Assembly (NCBI GenBank): GCA_900541185.1
Contig: UQIQ01000039.1
Span: 1 to 21,100, forward strand
Reading direction: 5' to 3'
Length of the DNA: 21,100 nt
DNA from: an uncultured Collinsella sp.
GTDB taxonomy: Bacteria > Actinomycetota > Coriobacteriia > Coriobacteriales > Coriobacteriaceae
Below are positions 14,063 through 21,100 of the stretch, in pieces. The notes beneath the pieces were generated by a model that saw only the letters and a list, made by a program, of their open reading frames with translations, was not told where the DNA came from and ran no database searches. The stretch's first letter is position 1. Each line of letters opens with the position of its first letter. Both the position numbers and the translations under genes were made by a program.

Positions 14063-15660
14063 TGTCCGAAACCCTCAATGCCCAGGATATCGCCAAGAAA
14101 CTGCAGGAGCAGCTCACGAGCCTCTCCGCGACGGTCGATACGCATGAGGTTTCAACGGTCGACGAGGTAGGCGACGGCATCGCGCGCGTCTCCGGCCTCA
14201 AGAGCGCCATGGCAGGCGAGCTTCTGGAGTTCAAGAGCTCCGATACCGGTGAGACCGTCTTCGGCCTTGCCCAGAACCTTGACCGTGACGAGGTTGGCGC
14301 CGTTCTGTTCGGTGCCGTCGACTCCATCAAGGAAGGCGACGAGTGCCGCACCACTGGTCGCATTATGGATATCCCTGTGAGCCGCGCCATGCTCGGCCGC
14401 GTCGTCAATCCGCTCGGCCAGCCCATCGACGGTCTGGGTGACATCGTCGCCACGCACCGTCGCCCCATCGAGTTCAAGGCCCCCGGCGTTATCGACCGTA
14501 CCCCGGTGTGTGAGCCGGTTCAGACCGGTCTGTTGGCCATCGACTCCATGGTGCCTATCGGCCGTGGTCAGCGTGAGCTCATCATTGGCGACCGTAAGAC
14601 CGGTAAGACCGCCATCGCCATCGACGCTATCCTCAACCAGCGCGGCAAGGGCATGGTCTGCATCTATGTCGCCGTCGGCCAGAAGGCCTCCACGGTTGCC
14701 AACATCCGCGAGACCCTCGCTCAGCACGGTGCGCTCGACTACACCATCATCGTTTCGGCAACCGCTGCCGATTCCGCCCCTATGCAGTACATCGCGCCTA
14801 TGGCCGGTGCCGCTATCGGCGAGTTCTTCATGTACAACGGCGAGGATGGCAAGCCCGCTAGCGAGACCAACCCCGGCGGCCACGTGCTCGTCATCTACGA
14901 TGACCTGTCCAAGCAGGCCGTGGCCTACCGTCAGATGTCGCTGACGCTGCATCGTCCGCCCGGACGCGAGGCCTATCCTGGCGACATCTTCTACCTGCAC
15001 TCTCGTCTGCTCGAGCGTGCCGTCAAGATGTCCAAGAAGAACGGCTACGGCTCCATGACGGCACTGCCGATCATCGAGACCCAGGACGGCGACGTCTCGG
15101 CCTACATTCCGACCAACGTCATTTCCATTACCGATGGTCAGATCTATCTGCAGTCCGAGCTCTTCTTCCAGGGTCAGCGCCCGGCAGTCGACGTGGGCAT
15201 TTCCGTGTCCCGCGTCGGTGGCGACGCGCAGACCAAGGCTATGAAGCAGGTCGCCGGTAACCTCCGTCTGGACCTCGCTTCGTACCAGGAGCTCGCCGGC
15301 TTTACGCAGTTCGGCTCCGACCTCGACGAGGCTACTCAGAAGCAGCTGACCCATGGTGCCCGCATGACCGAGCTCCTGAAGCAGCCGCGCTACAAGCCGT
15401 TTGAGGTTGGCGAGCAGATCGTTACGCTGTTCGCTGGCAACGAGGGCTTCCTGGATGACCTGGAGATTGCCGACGTGCTGCCTTTCCGTGCCGAGCTCAT
15501 CGAGTACATGGACAATGGCTTTGGCTCGCTGCTCGATAAGGTTCGCGCCAAGAAGATCGATGATGACACCAAGGCTGAGCTCTTGCGCGTCATCGGCGAC
15601 TTCAAGCAGCAGTTCATGGCCAAGCACCATTCGGATGTTTCTGGATCAGAGGAGAACTAA
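14062..15660 (+). CDS. atpA: ATP synthase F1 subunit alpha
   Basis: Alpha provides the noncatalytic nucleotide sites of F1 and the arginine finger for the beta sites. The 532 residues show VDEVGDGIARVSGL near the N-terminus, Walker A GDRKTGKT (176-183), the YDDLSKQAVAYRQMSL segment, RPPGREAYPGDIFYLHSRLLER and the arginine finger region GISVSRVGGDAQ. The ATG overlaps the atpH stop by one base and has GGAGGTGA just upstream. Length and motifs are complete, with a modest C-terminal tail. Confidence 0.98.
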   Translation: MSETLNAQDIAKKLQEQLTSLSATVDTHEVSTVDEVGDGIARVSGLKSAMAGELLEFKSSDTGETVFGLAQNLDRDEVGAVLFGAVDSIKEGDECRTTGRIMDIPVSRAMLGRVVNPLGQPIDGLGDIVATHRRPIEFKAPGVIDRTPVCEPVQTGLLAIDSMVPIGRGQRELIIGDRKTGKTAIAIDAILNQRGKGMVCIYVAVGQKASTVANIRETLAQHGALDYTIIVSATAADSAPMQYIAPMAGAAIGEFFMYNGEDGKPASETNPGGHVLVIYDDLSKQAVAYRQMSLTLHRPPGREAYPGDIFYLHSRLLERAVKMSKKNGYGSMTALPIIETQDGDVSAYIPTNVISITDGQIYLQSELFFQGQRPAVDVGISVSRVGGDAQTKAMKQVAGNLRLDLASYQELAGFTQFGSDLDEATQKQLTHGARMTELLKQPRYKPFEVGEQIVTLFAGNEGFLDDLEIADVLPFRAELIEYMDNGFGSLLDKVRAKKIDDDTKAELLRVIGDFKQQFMAKHHSDVSGSEEN

Positions 15661-15665
15661 GCCCC

Positions 15666-16574
15666 ATGGCCAACCTTCGCGACATTAAGAAGCGAATCTC
15701 CTCGGTTACCACGACCAAGCAGATCACGCGCACGATGGAGATGGTCTCTACGGCCAAGATCCGTCGTGCCCTCGATCGCTCCAAGCAGGCCGAGCCCTAT
15801 AAGGAGGCGCTGACCGACGTCATGTTGACGGTCGCCGGCGACGCCTCCTGTTCGGGCACCGATCCCATGCTGCAGAAGCATGAGAGCGTCAAGCATGGCC
15901 TGATTGTCGTTATTGCCTCGGACCGCGGCCTTGCCGGCGGTTTCAATACGACGGTGGAGCGCACGGCCGAAAAGCTCGCCGCTTCTTGGGCGAACGACGG
16001 CATCGAGTGCGAGATCATCGCGTGCGGGCGTAAGCCGGCCACGTATTTCCGTGACCGCGCAAACGTCGTCATGCACTTTGAGGGCAACTCCTCTGAGCCC
16101 GATTTCAACCAGGCCCGCATGATCTCCTCTCATATCTGCGATGCGTATCGTGCCGGTGAGCTTGACCGTGTCGAGCTTGTCTACCACCACGCCAAGAATC
16201 GCGTGGATCAGGAGCTTCGCGTCGAGCATCTGTTGCCGCTCGACCCCGAGATGATCGCTATGGCCCACGGTCCGCGTAAGAACGAGACCGACGCCCCTAA
16301 GCGCATCTCGTCCACGTTCGAGTTCGTGCCCTCTCCCGAGCATGTTCTCGGCAAGCTTGTGCCGTCTTATATCCTGACGGTCATCTACCAGGCCCTGATC
16401 GATTCGGCGGCTGCCGAGCAGGGTGCACGCCGCAAGGCCATGCACTCCGCGACGGAAAACGCCACCGCGATCATCTCGACCCTTACCCGCACGTATAGTC
16501 GCGTGCGCCAGGCTTCGATCACGACCGAGATTAACGAGATCGTCGGCGGAGCCTCAGCATTGGAGGAACAGTAA
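15666..16574 (+). CDS. atpG: ATP synthase F1 subunit gamma
   Basis: Gamma is the rotating central shaft. The 302 residues begin with the family pattern IKKRISSVTTTKQITRTMEM and VSTAKIRRA. They contain the DRGLAGGFN motif of the Rossmann-like domain and end with RRKAMHSATENATAII plus the helix that enters the alpha-beta hexamer. ATG 15666 is preceded by GAGGAG at 15649-15654, 5 bp after the end of atpA. Its TAA shares a base with the atpD ATG. Confidence 0.97.
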   Translation: MANLRDIKKRISSVTTTKQITRTMEMVSTAKIRRALDRSKQAEPYKEALTDVMLTVAGDASCSGTDPMLQKHESVKHGLIVVIASDRGLAGGFNTTVERTAEKLAASWANDGIECEIIACGRKPATYFRDRANVVMHFEGNSSEPDFNQARMISSHICDAYRAGELDRVELVYHHAKNRVDQELRVEHLLPLDPEMIAMAHGPRKNETDAPKRISSTFEFVPSPEHVLGKLVPSYILTVIYQALIDSAAAEQGARRKAMHSATENATAIISTLTRTYSRVRQASITTEINEIVGGASALEEQ

Positions 16575-18028
16575 TGGCTAATAACACCGTAAAGCTTGCG
16601 GTCGAGGAAGCCACCAAGAAGACGACTGCCGGTGATGGTCGCATCGTGCGAATCATCGGCCCTGTCGTCGACGTCAAGTTTGACGGCGCGGTGCCCCCGA
16701 TCTACAACGCGCTCACGGTCGAGGCCGAGACCCCGATCGGTCATCTGAGCACGATCCTCGAGGTCGAGAGCCAGCTTCCGGGCGGCGTCGTCCGCACGGT
16801 CGCCATGTCCTCGACCGACGGCCTGCAGCGCGGCCTCATCGCCACCGATACCGGTGAGCCCATGAAGATGCCGGTCGGCCCCGAGACGCTCGGCCGCATT
16901 TGGAACGTCATGGGCAAGCCCGTCGACGGCAAGCCCATGCCCGAGGTGGAGGAGTTCTACCCCATCCACCATGCAGCGCCCCGTTTCGACGAGCTCACCA
17001 CCAAGACCGAGATCTTCGAGACCGGCATCAAGGCCGTCGACCTGCTCGAGCCCTACATCCGTGGCGGCAAGACAGGCCTGTTCGGCGGCGCCGGCGTTGG
17101 CAAGACCGTTCTGATTCAGGAGCTCATCAACAACCTCGCCCAGGAGCACGGCGGCACCTCGGTGTTCACCGGCGTCGGCGAGCGTACCCGCGAGGGCACC
17201 GACCTGTTCCTCGAGATGAGCGAGTCTGGCGTTATTGACAAGACCTGCTTGGTCTATGGTCAGATGAACGAGCCGCCCGGAGCGCGTCTGCGCATCGGTC
17301 TGGCCGGCCTTACCACCGCTGAGTATTTCCGTGATCGTGGCCAGGACGTTCTGCTGTTCATCGACAACATCTTCCGCTTCTCCCAGGCAGGTTCCGAGGT
17401 TTCCGCACTGCTGGGCCGTATGCCGTCCGCCGTTGGTTACCAGCCCACGCTGGCAACCGAGATGGGCGACCTCCAGGAGCGCATTACCTCGACCAAGACG
17501 GGCTCCATTACCTCCGTCCAGGCTGTCTACGTCCCCGCAGACGACCTGACCGACCCGGCGCCTGCCACGACGTTTACGCACCTCGACGCCACCACGGTTC
17601 TTTCGCGTAGCATTTCGTCGCTCGGCCTGTTCCCGGCTATCGACCCGCTCGCGTCTTCCTCCGACGCTCTCGATCCCTCGATCGTCGGCGAGGAGCACTA
17701 CCGTGTCGCCGTCAAGGTCCAGGAGCTCCTGCAGGAGTACTCCGACCTTCAGGACATCATCGCCATTCTGGGTATGGACGAGCTGTCCGAGGAGCAGCGC
17801 CTTACGGTCAACCGTGCCCGTAAGATCCAGCAGTTCCTCTCGCAGTCCTTCCACGTCGCCGAGAAGTTCACCGGCAACCCCGGTGTCTACGTCCGCGTCG
17901 AGGATACCGTCCGCTCTTTCGCCGAGATTGTCGACGGCAAGGCCGATGACCTGCCCGAGCAGGCTTTCCGCTATGCTTCCACGATTGAGGACGTGCGCGA
18001 GCGCGCCCGCAAGATGGGGGAGAAGTAG
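16574..18028 (+). CDS. atpD: ATP synthase F1 subunit beta
   Basis: Beta carries the catalytic sites. The 484 residues contain GRIVRIIGPVVDVKF at the N-terminus, Walker A GGAGVGKT (171-178), the GERTREG segment with the catalytic Glu, LLFIDNIFRFSQAGSEVSAL (Walker B) and the torque lever DELSEEQ (402-408, E. coli DELSEED). ATG 16574 has GGAGGAA at 16562 onward and overlaps the atpG stop. atpC follows 3 bp after the stop. Confidence 0.99.
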   Translation: MANNTVKLAVEEATKKTTAGDGRIVRIIGPVVDVKFDGAVPPIYNALTVEAETPIGHLSTILEVESQLPGGVVRTVAMSSTDGLQRGLIATDTGEPMKMPVGPETLGRIWNVMGKPVDGKPMPEVEEFYPIHHAAPRFDELTTKTEIFETGIKAVDLLEPYIRGGKTGLFGGAGVGKTVLIQELINNLAQEHGGTSVFTGVGERTREGTDLFLEMSESGVIDKTCLVYGQMNEPPGARLRIGLAGLTTAEYFRDRGQDVLLFIDNIFRFSQAGSEVSALLGRMPSAVGYQPTLATEMGDLQERITSTKTGSITSVQAVYVPADDLTDPAPATTFTHLDATTVLSRSISSLGLFPAIDPLASSSDALDPSIVGEEHYRVAVKVQELLQEYSDLQDIIAILGMDELSEEQRLTVNRARKIQQFLSQSFHVAEKFTGNPGVYVRVEDTVRSFAEIVDGKADDLPEQAFRYASTIEDVRERARKMGEK

Positions 18029-18031
18029 GTT

Positions 18032-18424
18032 ATGCGTATCCGCATCGTGTGCCCCGTGAGCTGCGCCTATGAGGACGACGCTGCGTTTGTGTCGATTCCG
18101 TCCACGGATGGCGAGTTTGGCGTTCTGCCTGCTCACTCCAGCGAGATCTGCACGATCGACCGCGGTTACGTTCGCGTTTCCGATAAGGCCATGGGCACTG
18201 TCGACCACACGTTTGCCGTGGCCGGCGGCTATGCCCAGGTTGCGGACGATGTCGTGACCGTTCTCGCCGAGCGCGCTTGCGATTTGGCGACCGTCGATGC
18301 CGACAAGCTTAAAGCTGATATTCAAGGTTTTGAAGAGAAGCTGGGTAATTTGTCGGAGGATGATGCACGCCGCGCCTACCTCTATAATGAAATCGCATGG
18401 TGTAAGCTCAAGCTTGCCCAATAG
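18032..18424 (+). CDS. atpC: ATP synthase F1 subunit epsilon
   Basis: Epsilon binds gamma at the rotor foot and can inhibit ATP hydrolysis. The 130 residues include the beta-sandwich motif DGEFGVLPAHS, the FAVAGGYAQVADDVVTVLAE strands and a C-terminal helical hairpin (DADKLKADIQGFEEKL and after). The start ATG 18032 has GGGGGAG at 18016-18022 in the end of atpD. It is the last gene of the atp operon; a strong terminator follows 36 bp after the stop. Confidence 0.95.
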   Translation: MRIRIVCPVSCAYEDDAAFVSIPSTDGEFGVLPAHSSEICTIDRGYVRVSDKAMGTVDHTFAVAGGYAQVADDVVTVLAERACDLATVDADKLKADIQGFEEKLGNLSEDDARRAYLYNEIAWCKLKLAQ

Positions 18425-18460
18425 TCAAACGATTTAGCGTTCGACCATTTGCGAACACAT

Positions 18461-18499
18461 CATGCCCGGGATGGCCCAGCCATCCCGGGCATGCTTTTT
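18461..18499 (+). terminator. Intrinsic terminator of the atp operon, adjoining the murA ribosome site
   Basis: A perfect 15-bp stem pairs 18461-18475 (CATGCCCGGGATGGC) with 18479-18493, with a 3-nt loop CCA, and is followed by CTTTTT (18494-18499). This is the clearest terminator in the window. Its T run ends 2 bases before the AAAGGG site of murA, so no promoter fits between terminator and gene. Confidence 0.92.
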
Positions 18500-18512
18500 G
18501 AAAGGGTAGACC

Positions 18513-19796
18513 TTGGATATTATCCGCGTTGAGGGTGGCCACGCCATCGGAGGCTCCGTGCCCGTTTCGGGCGCCAAGAACTCCGCACTCAAACTCATGG
18601 CGGCAACGCTTCTGGCGCCGGGCAAGACGACGCTGCAGAACGTGCCCGATATTTCCGATGTCCACGTGATGGGCAAGGTGCTCAAGGGCATGGGCGCTAC
18701 GATCGATGTTCTCGACGAGCATACGCTCGAGATTGATACCTCTCAGGTCGATTCTTGGGAGGCCCCCTACGAGCTCGTTGCCAAGATGCGTGCTTCCACC
18801 GCCGTCATGGGACCCCTGCTGGGTCGCTTCCATCGCGCCAAAATTGCCATGCCGGGCGGCTGCAACCTGGGTGCTCGCAAGATCGATATGCACATTCTTG
18901 GTCTTGAGGCCCTGGGCGTTGAGTTCGATACCGCCCACGGTTACATCAACGCTAATGCGCCCCAAGGTCTGCGCGGTACCACCGTCACGCTCGAGTTCGC
19001 CAGCGTCGGTGCGACCGAGAACCTCATCATGGCCTCTGTGCGCGCACAGGGTACCACGGTTATCGACAATGCCGCCCGCGAGCCCGAGATCGTCGATCTC
19101 GCTAACATGCTCAACGAGATGGGCGCCAAGATTGTTGGCGCCGGTACGCCCGTCGTGACCATCGAGGGCGTGGAAGAGCTGCATCCTGTTACCCATCGCG
19201 TAGTGGGCGACCGCATCGAGGCCGGTACCTTTATCGTCGCCGGTGCGCTGATGGCCGACGATCGCGGTGTTGACGTCACGGGTTTTTGCCCCATTCACTT
19301 GGGCATGGTTCTCAAGAAGATGGAGCTTATGGGCATCGATTGCGAGCGTACCGACGACGGCGTCCATGTGAACCGTGCCGAGCGTATCAAGCCGGTCGAT
19401 ATCCAGACGCTTCCGTTCCCCGGTTTCCCGACCGACATGCAGGCGCAGATTATGGTACTCTCCGCCCTTGCCGATGGCAGTTCCGTTATTACCGAAAACA
19501 TCTTCGAGAATCGCTTTATGTTCGCCTCTGAGCTGGTGCGCATGGGTGCCGACATTCGTATCGAGAGCCATCACGCCATGATTCATGGCGTCAAGGGCTT
19601 CTCGGGCGCACAGGTTACCTCGCCCGATCTGCGTGGCGGAGCGGCCCTCGTCGTAGCGGGCTTGATCGCCGACGGGACGACCGAGGTTTCGGCCATTCAT
19701 CACATCAAGCGCGGCTACGAGCAGTTTGTCGAAAAGCTGCAGGCGCTCGGCGCGCATGTCGAGCATGCTACCGTCCCCGATCCCGTCATCTACTAA
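18513..19796 (+). CDS. murA: UDP-N-acetylglucosamine 1-carboxyvinyltransferase
   Basis: MurA transfers enolpyruvate from PEP to UDP-GlcNAc, the first committed step of peptidoglycan synthesis, in the cytoplasm. The 427 residues show the two-lobed inverse barrel pattern: GAKNSALKLMAATLLAPG (with the conserved Lys-Asn), the catalytic Cys C117 in MPGGCNLGARKIDMH, EIVDLANMLNEMGAKI and TLPFPGFPTDMQAQIM. C117 is the fosfomycin-sensitive form; Asp is not present there. The start is TTG 18513, with AAAGGG at 18501-18506, 6 bp upstream; MDIIRVEGG is the normal family start. A murA after atpC is a common gene order in Gram-positive bacteria. Because a terminator adjoins the ribosome site, expression depends on read-through or a promoter in the atpC end. 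Confidence 0.97.
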   Translation: MDIIRVEGGHAIGGSVPVSGAKNSALKLMAATLLAPGKTTLQNVPDISDVHVMGKVLKGMGATIDVLDEHTLEIDTSQVDSWEAPYELVAKMRASTAVMGPLLGRFHRAKIAMPGGCNLGARKIDMHILGLEALGVEFDTAHGYINANAPQGLRGTTVTLEFASVGATENLIMASVRAQGTTVIDNAAREPEIVDLANMLNEMGAKIVGAGTPVVTIEGVEELHPVTHRVVGDRIEAGTFIVAGALMADDRGVDVTGFCPIHLGMVLKKMELMGIDCERTDDGVHVNRAERIKPVDIQTLPFPGFPTDMQAQIMVLSALADGSSVITENIFENRFMFASELVRMGADIRIESHHAMIHGVKGFSGAQVTSPDLRGGAALVVAGLIADGTTEVSAIHHIKRGYEQFVEKLQALGAHVEHATVPDPVIY

Positions 19797-19808
19797 TACA
19801 GGTTGCCT

Positions 19809-21044
19809 ATGTTTAATAAAAAGCCCCTCGCGGATACCACCACCCGAAGACCCTCAACTGGTGCGCAGGCCAAGATCTACAGTCGCGATAACGTGGCTCG
19901 CTATTCCGAGCGCGCTCGCCAACGTCGTCGTAGCCACACGATTCGTCACGTCGCGCTCATTGTCGTGCTTGGCGTGCTGCTGAGTGCCACTACCGCTGCC
20001 GGCCTGTGGTTTGCCACCCTCATGGGCAAGCTCGGCGATTCTAATGTCATTACCGACAATCTGCGTCGGGTTCTGGTTGACACCGATGAGGCAAAGGATC
20101 CGTTCTACGTGCTGCTTCTTGGCACCGACGGCCGTCCGGGCGAGGATACGTATCGTGCCGACTCGATTATCCTGGCACGCATCGACCCCACGCAAAAGCA
20201 GGCGACGCTCATTTCCGTTCCGCGCGACACCAAGGTCGAGTACAAGGGCGAGACCATGAAGATCAACGCCTGCCATACCGTTGGCGGCGCCGAGGCCATG
20301 GTCGAGGCGGTCAACGAGCTGTGCGGTGTTCAGATTTCCCACTATGCCGAGGTCAGCTTCGACGGTATGCAGGCGCTGATTGATTCGGTTGGCGGTATCG
20401 ACATTAACGCAACCGATGATGTTGACGACCCCGAGCACCTGGATATTAAGATTACCGCTGGCCAGCAGCATATGGACGGTGCCACCGCCCTTACCTATGC
20501 CCGCTGCCGCTACACCTATGCCGACGGCGATTACACGCGCATGCGCCACCAGCGCCAGGTGCTTGGCGCCCTTGCCAACCAGATTCTCAATAACTTCGAT
20601 GCCACGAAGATCTTTGGCCTGGTTAATTCGCTGTCCGATATGCTCGTAACCGATATGAGCGTTCAGGATATCGTGGCTACGGTCAACGCCATGCGCGGTA
20701 TGGGTGTCGACGGTATCTACTCGGCCAACCTGCCCTCGTACGCCGACGACAGCACCATGATCGACGGTGTGAGCTACGTCTTTGTCTACGAGGACGAGCT
20801 CAAGGAAATGATGGGGCGCGTCGATGCCGGCAAGGATCCCAAGGGTCCCAACACCATGGGTCTTTCCGATGGTTCCAGCTCTACGATTGGCGACCTGAAC
20901 AACAACACGTCTGACGATTACGCAAACGGTACCGCAACCTCATCGGTCAGCTCTGACGATTCCGATGACTCAAGCGATTCAAGCGATTCGGACTACTACG
21001 AAGAGCCCACCGGCGACGGCAACGGCTACGAAGCCAACTACTAG
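19809..21044 (+). CDS. LytR-CpsA-Psr (LCP) family wall-polymer ligase
   Basis: LCP proteins attach teichoic acids, capsules or glycans to peptidoglycan outside the membrane, using undecaprenyl-linked precursors. The 411 residues have a basic cytoplasmic N-terminus, one membrane helix (about 47-71) and the extracellular LCP domain from about F99. Visible LCP motifs are LLLGTDGR (D107), RADSIIL (R116, D118), SVPRDT (R139, D140), VGGIDI and DYTRMRHQRQ (R244, R246, R249). The C-terminus is a low-complexity acidic tail of Ser, Asp and Glu with Asn/Thr repeats. ATG 19809 is preferred, with AGGT at 19800-19803; TTG 19803 has its ribosome site too close. It is 12 bp after murA, so both wall genes likely share a transcript. 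Confidence 0.93.
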   Translation: MFNKKPLADTTTRRPSTGAQAKIYSRDNVARYSERARQRRRSHTIRHVALIVVLGVLLSATTAAGLWFATLMGKLGDSNVITDNLRRVLVDTDEAKDPFYVLLLGTDGRPGEDTYRADSIILARIDPTQKQATLISVPRDTKVEYKGETMKINACHTVGGAEAMVEAVNELCGVQISHYAEVSFDGMQALIDSVGGIDINATDDVDDPEHLDIKITAGQQHMDGATALTYARCRYTYADGDYTRMRHQRQVLGALANQILNNFDATKIFGLVNSLSDMLVTDMSVQDIVATVNAMRGMGVDGIYSANLPSYADDSTMIDGVSYVFVYEDELKEMMGRVDAGKDPKGPNTMGLSDGSSSTIGDLNNNTSDDYANGTATSSVSSDDSDDSSDSSDSDYYEEPTGDGNGYEANY

Positions 21045-21045
21045 A

Positions 21046-21100
21046 GTTACGCGGTTTTACCAAACCGCGCAACCAGTTGACGCTGCAAGCCCGCCAGAGC
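21046..21100. repeat. Compound hairpin element, copy 2 (cut by the window end)
   Basis: The element begins one base after the stop codon of the LCP gene. The inverted repeat 21046-21057 with 21062-21073 matches the first part of the element at 5426, with one arm change (T to C) that breaks a pair on this strand and leaves a G-U type pair on the other. The shared GACGCTGCAA follows, then GCCCGCCAGAGC, where copy 1 has its outer stem arm with a different sequence. Its partner arm would lie beyond base 21100. Confidence 0.75.

Noticed and set aside
14152..15630. Minus-strand open frame of 492 codons opposite atpA
   Set aside because: Shadow of atpA with no recognised domain and no ribosome site.
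16385..18421. Minus-strand open frame of 678 codons across the atpD-atpC region
   Set aside because: It lies opposite atpG, atpD and atpC, whose motifs are certain. It is low-complexity in Leu, Val, Arg and Asp, as expected for the complement of GC-rich coding DNA.
19733..19745. Further copies of the GAAAAGCTGC core in coding DNA (also near 11868)
   Set aside because: These are isolated, lack the full core and the 32-bp spacing, and fall in codons for Glu-Lys-Leu, so they are chance matches.

Overview
The window looks like chromosomal DNA from a GC-rich actinobacterium of the Coriobacteriia, most probably Collinsella or a close relative. This is inferred from the protein sequences, the GTG/TTG starts, a sortase-anchored isopeptide pilin-like protein and the gene order. 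No database search was possible. Every protein-coding gene reads on the + strand; long minus-strand open frames are shadows of GC-rich genes.

Left part (1-4126): the 3' end of a large wall-anchored surface protein with six complete Spy0128/FctA-type isopeptide domains and a nonstandard LPNMG sorting signal. A terminator-like hairpin follows. Next comes a strikingly regular array of four repeats at exactly 32-bp intervals, directly in front of a standalone AAA+ ATPase of the DUF4143 type.

Middle part (4358-8932): a translation-quality block. It holds prfA (release factor 1), prmC (release factor methyltransferase, with a large Ala/Glu-rich insertion) and tsaC (tRNA threonylcarbamoyl-AMP synthase). 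A higBA-type toxin-antitoxin cassette with its own promoter and palindromic operator separates prmC from tsaC. A structured hairpin element of about 140 bp follows prfA and recurs, truncated by the window edge, after the last gene.

Metabolic genes (8946-11258): glycerol kinase, closely coupled to tsaC, and uracil phosphoribosyltransferase.

Right part (11541-21044): a complete F1Fo ATP synthase operon in the order atpI-B-E-F-H-A-G-D-C, behind a sigma70-like promoter. Most junctions are overlapping or nearly so; the exception is a structured 124-bp gap before atpE. A strong intrinsic terminator follows atpC and touches the ribosome-binding site of murA, the first committed peptidoglycan enzyme. 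A LytR-CpsA-Psr wall-polymer ligase follows 12 bp after murA.

The most unusual structures are the phased array before the ATPase and the duplicated hairpin element that begins at or just after two stop codons.
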